NCBI RefSeq assembly: GCF_028728065.1
Contig: NZ_CP117812.1
Location: 620,001 to 684,000 of the forward strand
Direction: 5' to 3'
Source of the DNA: Lentisphaera profundi
Lineage (GTDB): Bacteria; Verrucomicrobiota; Lentisphaeria; Lentisphaerales; Lentisphaeraceae
DNA length: 64,000 nt
Shown here: piece by piece, positions 62,101 through 64,000 of the stretch
How positions within the stretch are numbered: position 1 is the first letter of the stretch
Layout: each line of letters opens with the position of its first letter
Program-made: the position numbers and the translations under genes
The notes under the pieces: model-generated
What the model saw: only the letters and a program-made list of their open reading frames with translations
Database searches by the model: none
Told to the model about the DNA's origin: nothing

Positions 62101-63025
62101 ACCCTTCACCGAGCAGACTTTAAAAGACTTATTACTTAATGCGGGTGGAGATATCAAACTCTGGAAATTGACTGCTAGTCATAAGCCTGAATTGCTGATA
62201 AATATGCAGGATGGCGATGAAAAAACAACTTTTGCGACTAAAGCAGCAATGAAAAAAGGAATGTGGATCGAGGCTGAATTTCCGCATCAACGCAATATTT
62301 TCAAAGTGAATTTAAAGGCTAAGGGTGGGGACTTTGCTAAATCGGTAAAAATTGAAGTTTCTAAAGATGGCAAAATCTGGAAGACGGTGATGGATCAAGT
62401 CAAAGGCAAGACTTTCACGAGCGTTAGCTTCCCCATGGTCGTAGCGAAAAAAGTACGTATCACTTGCTTAGAAGATAAAGGGGCTTGGTGGCAACTTTAC
62501 GACTTAGAAATTGTGGGGCCTGGTATGGGGGATATAGATCAGTACCCCAAAAATACACGTCATTACCTACTGTTCAAAGATGCGAAAAGCGCAAAGATTG
62601 GCTGGGGAAATTTTAAGCAGGATAAAAATATCAGCATTGGCAAAGTCAAATATAAAAAAGGTATTTGGACCCATGCGCATAGCGAGATGGTTTTCGATCT
62701 TGCAGGCAAGAACTACAAGCGTTTTTACAGTAAAGTAGGACACAGCGATAGTGGCCGTGATACCTTCCTGACTTTTGAAGTCTACCTCGATGGTGAACGC
62801 GCCTTTGATAGTGGCGATATGTTTAAAGGTGAAGCTGCCAAGTTTGTGGATGTCGACTTGTCAGGAGTTAAGCAACTTAAGTTAGTTGTCACTCAAGGAA
62901 AAGATGTTAAGCCCGATGGCGATCACGCTTGCTGGGCCGATGCTCTTTTTGTGAAAGAGGCTCCAAAGAAAGCAAAAAAGGCTCAGAAGAAAGCAAAAGA
63001 AGCCAGTACAACAATTAATATTTAG
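59156..63025 (+). CDS. secreted ThuA + PVC-type dehydrogenase + cytochrome c + discoidin-like + NPCBM protein
   Basis: A signal peptide (about 1-22) is followed by a ThuA/trehalose-utilisation-like domain (about 45-280; G-G-G-L-F-A-V-H-A-A-T). A PVC-type membrane-bound dehydrogenase propeller follows (about 320-680; L-E-H-Q-P-S-G-L-L-W, N-R-G-Q-W-G-L), then HEAT-like helices (about 690-850). A cytochrome c domain has C-A-T-C-H near residue 880 and distal Met in M-M-M-P near 940. The end carries an F5/8-type (discoidin-like) domain (about 1020-1120) and an NPCBM-like domain (about 1140-1270; G-I-W-T-H-A-H-S). The protein may oxidise a sugar and pass electrons to the periplasmic chain while bound to carbohydrate. 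Confidence 0.9.
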   Translation: MYKKLSTFLALAAITFVNEANAAKVSAAEELANIKEAMPGAVNVKKKYKVLCFSKPYGFPHSSIHTAKKMIQVMGDKTGMFTVDFSDDAKDLSAANLAKYDALYLNNTTKMEKGIKDPLKRKELIDFVKNGGGLFAVHAATDGGWPEYVEMTGGDFDGHPWGHEGTYCLCNEDPTHPIVANIFDGEQSFNINDELYQYKNFDRENNRVLVSIDMSKFQNHRGGMKREDNDYAMVWIKEFGKGRVFVSSPGHNHHIYWNKDMLKMWVEGMRFVLGELEVNTASKSKPAYALPSKSGKQDPLVKQRSEKESMKEFEVQGDYSLELVAGDDMLYEPTLCVWDGNGRMYVAQFETYMQDVDGTGKYDEVSRVLRLEDTNDDGVMDKRTVFADKLNLPRLVLPLKDSVLIGETNTNDIYEYFDTDNDGVSDKKKIWYEGGKRGGNLEHQPSGLLWSMDNNIYTTYNQHAYRFTDGTVTKVETKGNRGQWGLTQDNYGKVIFADAGAGVGPVHTLFPNIYTKWDPKWVREDGFSTVWGIDKVYDAQGGMGSMRDNGTIRRFTDTCGQAVFRGDKLPKEMQGELFFSSPVGRLTRRTTFKVDDKGRQVMHNAYDEKEFIASTDANFRPVNAATGPDGTLYLVDMHRGIIQEGAWVPKGSFIRKAVEFYGLDKNIGHGRIYRVRHKDFQPNDKKPRMLDETPAELVRHLSHANGWWRDEAQKLIVLSGDKSVESALKKVISSGKSDLGRLHALWTLEGLGLIDIDYLKVIYKDKNPHMRAAAIRMTEPYFHKDIKNIYVLKSLIKDPAKEVAIQLMLSASTTVTKETRSLAKAVMNANPENDYLAEIDAELNKAYFEEQQRLAALAKLNAEEAALMAAGKQHFDALCATCHGPDGKGMPAGHGLMAPSFVNNTRVLGDKGVVTRITLHGFTGPIEGKTYAGGMMMPLKTNDDKYLASVLTYIRNSFGNKAEMISEQDVAQVRKESKGVKVPFTEQTLKDLLLNAGGDIKLWKLTASHKPELLINMQDGDEKTTFATKAAMKKGMWIEAEFPHQRNIFKVNLKAKGGDFAKSVKIEVSKDGKIWKTVMDQVKGKTFTSVSFPMVVAKKVRITCLEDKGAWWQLYDLEIVGPGMGDIDQYPKNTRHYLLFKDAKSAKIGWGNFKQDKNISIGKVKYKKGIWTHAHSEMVFDLAGKNYKRFYSKVGHSDSGRDTFLTFEVYLDGERAFDSGDMFKGEAAKFVDVDLSGVKQLKLVVTQGKDVKPDGDHACWADALFVKEAPKKAKKAQKKAKEASTTINI

Positions 63026-63071
63026 GTTTCAGTTATACTCTGAAAAGAGCCATGAATAGCTTGGGTTTTTG

Positions 63072-63293
63072 AAGCCCTGGGTACGCCAAGCATTAGCTTG
63101 ATCCTTCCTCAAAGCCCAGTCCATTTATCTAGCCTGGGTACGCCAAGCACCAGCTTGGCCCTTCCTCAAAGCCCCGTCCATTTATCTACCCTGAGTACGC
63201 CAAGTACCAGCTTGGCCCTTCCTAAAGCCCAAGTCCGTTTATCTAGCCTAGGTACGCCAAGTACTAGCTTGGCCCTTCCTCAAAGCCAAGTCC
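63072..63293. repeat. 57-bp tandem repeat with hairpin, four copies
   Basis: GTACGCCAAG occurs at 63081, 63138, 63195 and 63252, exactly 57 bp apart. Each unit has a hairpin CCAAGC-ACCA-GCTTGG or a variant and a CCTTCCTCAAAG tail. Because 57 is divisible by 3, the block stays open as a 70-codon frame, which is not taken to be a gene. It lies in the 405-bp gap between two convergent genes. Confidence 0.9.
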
Positions 63294-63371
63294 TGCAATT
63301 TTCTTTTTGATATGGCTTAATGAATCAATGTTCGTCTCTTAGTTCCTGTGGCGTAGAATTTAGAATTGAAA

Positions 63372-63402
63372 AAAGCGCCGTAGTCAAAGACTACGGCGCT
63401 TT
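63372..63402. terminator. bidirectional rho-independent terminator
   Basis: AAAGCGCCGTAGTC (63372-63385) and its exact reverse complement (63389-63402) enclose a three-base AAA loop, with A and T runs at the two sides. It separates the 1289-residue protein gene from the opposite sulfatase. Confidence 0.94.
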
Positions 63403-63430
63403 ATGTATAAGCTATTTAGAAAAGCTAGGC

Positions 63431-64000
63431 TTAACGAATGGACTCTTCGGGCAGCTCGGATTTGATGCCCATATCGAGGGGCATTTTATCTGGCTTGGCA
63501 CCGGTTGCTTTAAGTGTCTTTGCTAATTCCGCCACTAGTTTTTTCTTGATTGAAGCGTATTGCGGGTCTTTGGCTAAGTTGCGGCTCTCGGCGGGGTCAC
63601 GCTCCATATTATAGAGTTCTTCCATGTGACGGAGTTTGCCACCATCACCATGGGGATAAGCTACATATTTCCACTTGCCATGACGGATGCCGCGAACATT
63701 AGGGGTGTAGGGAAATTGAATTTCGTAGTTGTATTCATAGAGCCAGGTCTTGCGCCATTCAGTTTCTTTTGAATCATCTAGAAGTGGAGCCCAAGAAAGG
63801 CCTTGTGCAGAAGGCATTTTTTTGCCTAGGGTAAGTTCCATAATAGTGGGAGCGAGATCAATAGAGAGCACTTGTTCTTTGATGAGTGTGCCAGCTTTGA
63901 TCTTTTTCGGGAAGCGTACAGTCAAAGGAACGCTGATACTCGCTTCGTGCATGGTGCGTTTATCAATCATGCCATGCTCACCGAGTAAAAAACCGTTGTC
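63431..64000 (-). CDS. sulfatase, C-terminal part
   Basis: The frame runs off the right edge of the window, so only the last 189 residues are seen. It starts within D-N-G-F-L-L-G-E-H-G, the typical sulfatase active-site Asp-Asn-Gly and following strand, then V-L-S-I-D-L-A-P-T-I-M-E-L and W-L-Y-E-Y-N-Y-E, R-H-G-K-W-K-Y-V and L-Y-N-M-E-R-D-P-A-E-S-R-N-L-A. These show an S1 family sulfatase. The signature Cys lies outside. It is read toward the terminator at 63372. Confidence 0.93.
   Translation of the reverse strand, partial: DNGFLLGEHGMIDKRTMHEASISVPLTVRFPKKIKAGTLIKEQVLSIDLAPTIMELTLGKKMPSAQGLSWAPLLDDSKETEWRKTWLYEYNYEIQFPYTPNVRGIRHGKWKYVAYPHGDGGKLRHMEELYNMERDPAESRNLAKDPQYASIKKKLVAELAKTLKATGAKPDKMPLDMGIKSELPEESIR

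Noticed and set aside
63072-63293. CRISPR array
   Set aside because: The units are contiguous diverged copies without unique spacers, and no cas gene is near.
63098-63310. A 70-residue repeat protein
   Set aside because: The frame exists because the 57-bp repeat is a multiple of three; there is no ribosome-binding site and the DNA folds as hairpins.

Overview
The window looks like a chromosomal stretch of a marine member of the Lentisphaerota (PVC superphylum), most likely Lentisphaera or a close relative. This is inferred from gene content, not from any search. The evidence is several secreted sulfatases, GH95-like and beta-helix carbohydrate enzymes, many prepilin-like proteins with an N-terminal F-T-L-I-E segment, ECF sigma factors paired with FecR/LamG and Ser/Thr-kinase proteins, a ThuA/dehydrogenase/cytochrome c giant protein, moderate-to-low GC and intergenic spaces full of short hairpin repeats. 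No rRNA, tRNA or CRISPR array was seen.

Region 1 (1-5408) is a + strand polysaccharide-degradation operon: a GH95-type alpha-fucosidase (5' end outside the window), an SGNH hydrolase fused to an alpha/beta hydrolase, and a beta-helix protein with a C-terminal PDZ domain. Region 2 (5409-13669) is repeat-dominated. It carries a 131-bp tandem repeat, a 241-bp near-identical direct repeat, a truncated copy of a sulfatase gene with its promoter, an AT-rich acyltransferase, and three paralogous prepilin-like genes with a shared upstream element. Region 3 (13670-24507) holds two sulfatases, a second SGNH + alpha/beta hydrolase fusion, a large secreted protein of unknown function, an esterase, and a sigma factor/FecR-LamG pair. 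Region 4 (25095-30778) holds a compact sigma factor / zinc-finger anti-sigma-like peptide / Ser-Thr kinase-LamG-LRR operon with a secreted LRR paralogue and a lipoprotein.

Region 5 (31383-53810) is the most interesting part. It is a light and oxidative-stress regulon of some 20 genes in several operons. Members are a DNA photolyase (frameshifted here), a TIGR02450-like small protein, a chalcone-isomerase-like protein, several SDR enzymes, a BLUF blue-light receptor, a fatty-acid desaturase, a thioesterase, FolE, a flavin reductase, CIA30, the COG2907-DUF1365-Cfa lipid-modification trio, DUF2878, a MerR/B12-domain (LitR/CarH-like) regulator and DUF523-DUF1722. A direct-repeat box (TGAACGTTTTGAACGTTTT) lies before at least three of these operons and is a candidate operator for the MerR-type regulator. 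That regulator seems to lack the cobalamin ligands, so BLUF may be the actual light sensor. The regulon is interrupted by a Tn5-like IS4-family element (37289-39296, 9-bp target duplication) inserted in a fragment of a second MAPEG gene, and by a pirin/DoxX/glutathionyl-hydroquinone-reductase/LysR module.

Region 6 (54046-64000) has a LacI-type regulator with a candidate operator near two carbohydrate-related genes, a prepilin-like gene broken by one in-frame TAG, the 1289-aa ThuA/dehydrogenase/cytochrome c protein, a 57-bp tandem hairpin repeat, a strong bidirectional terminator and the 3' part of another sulfatase.
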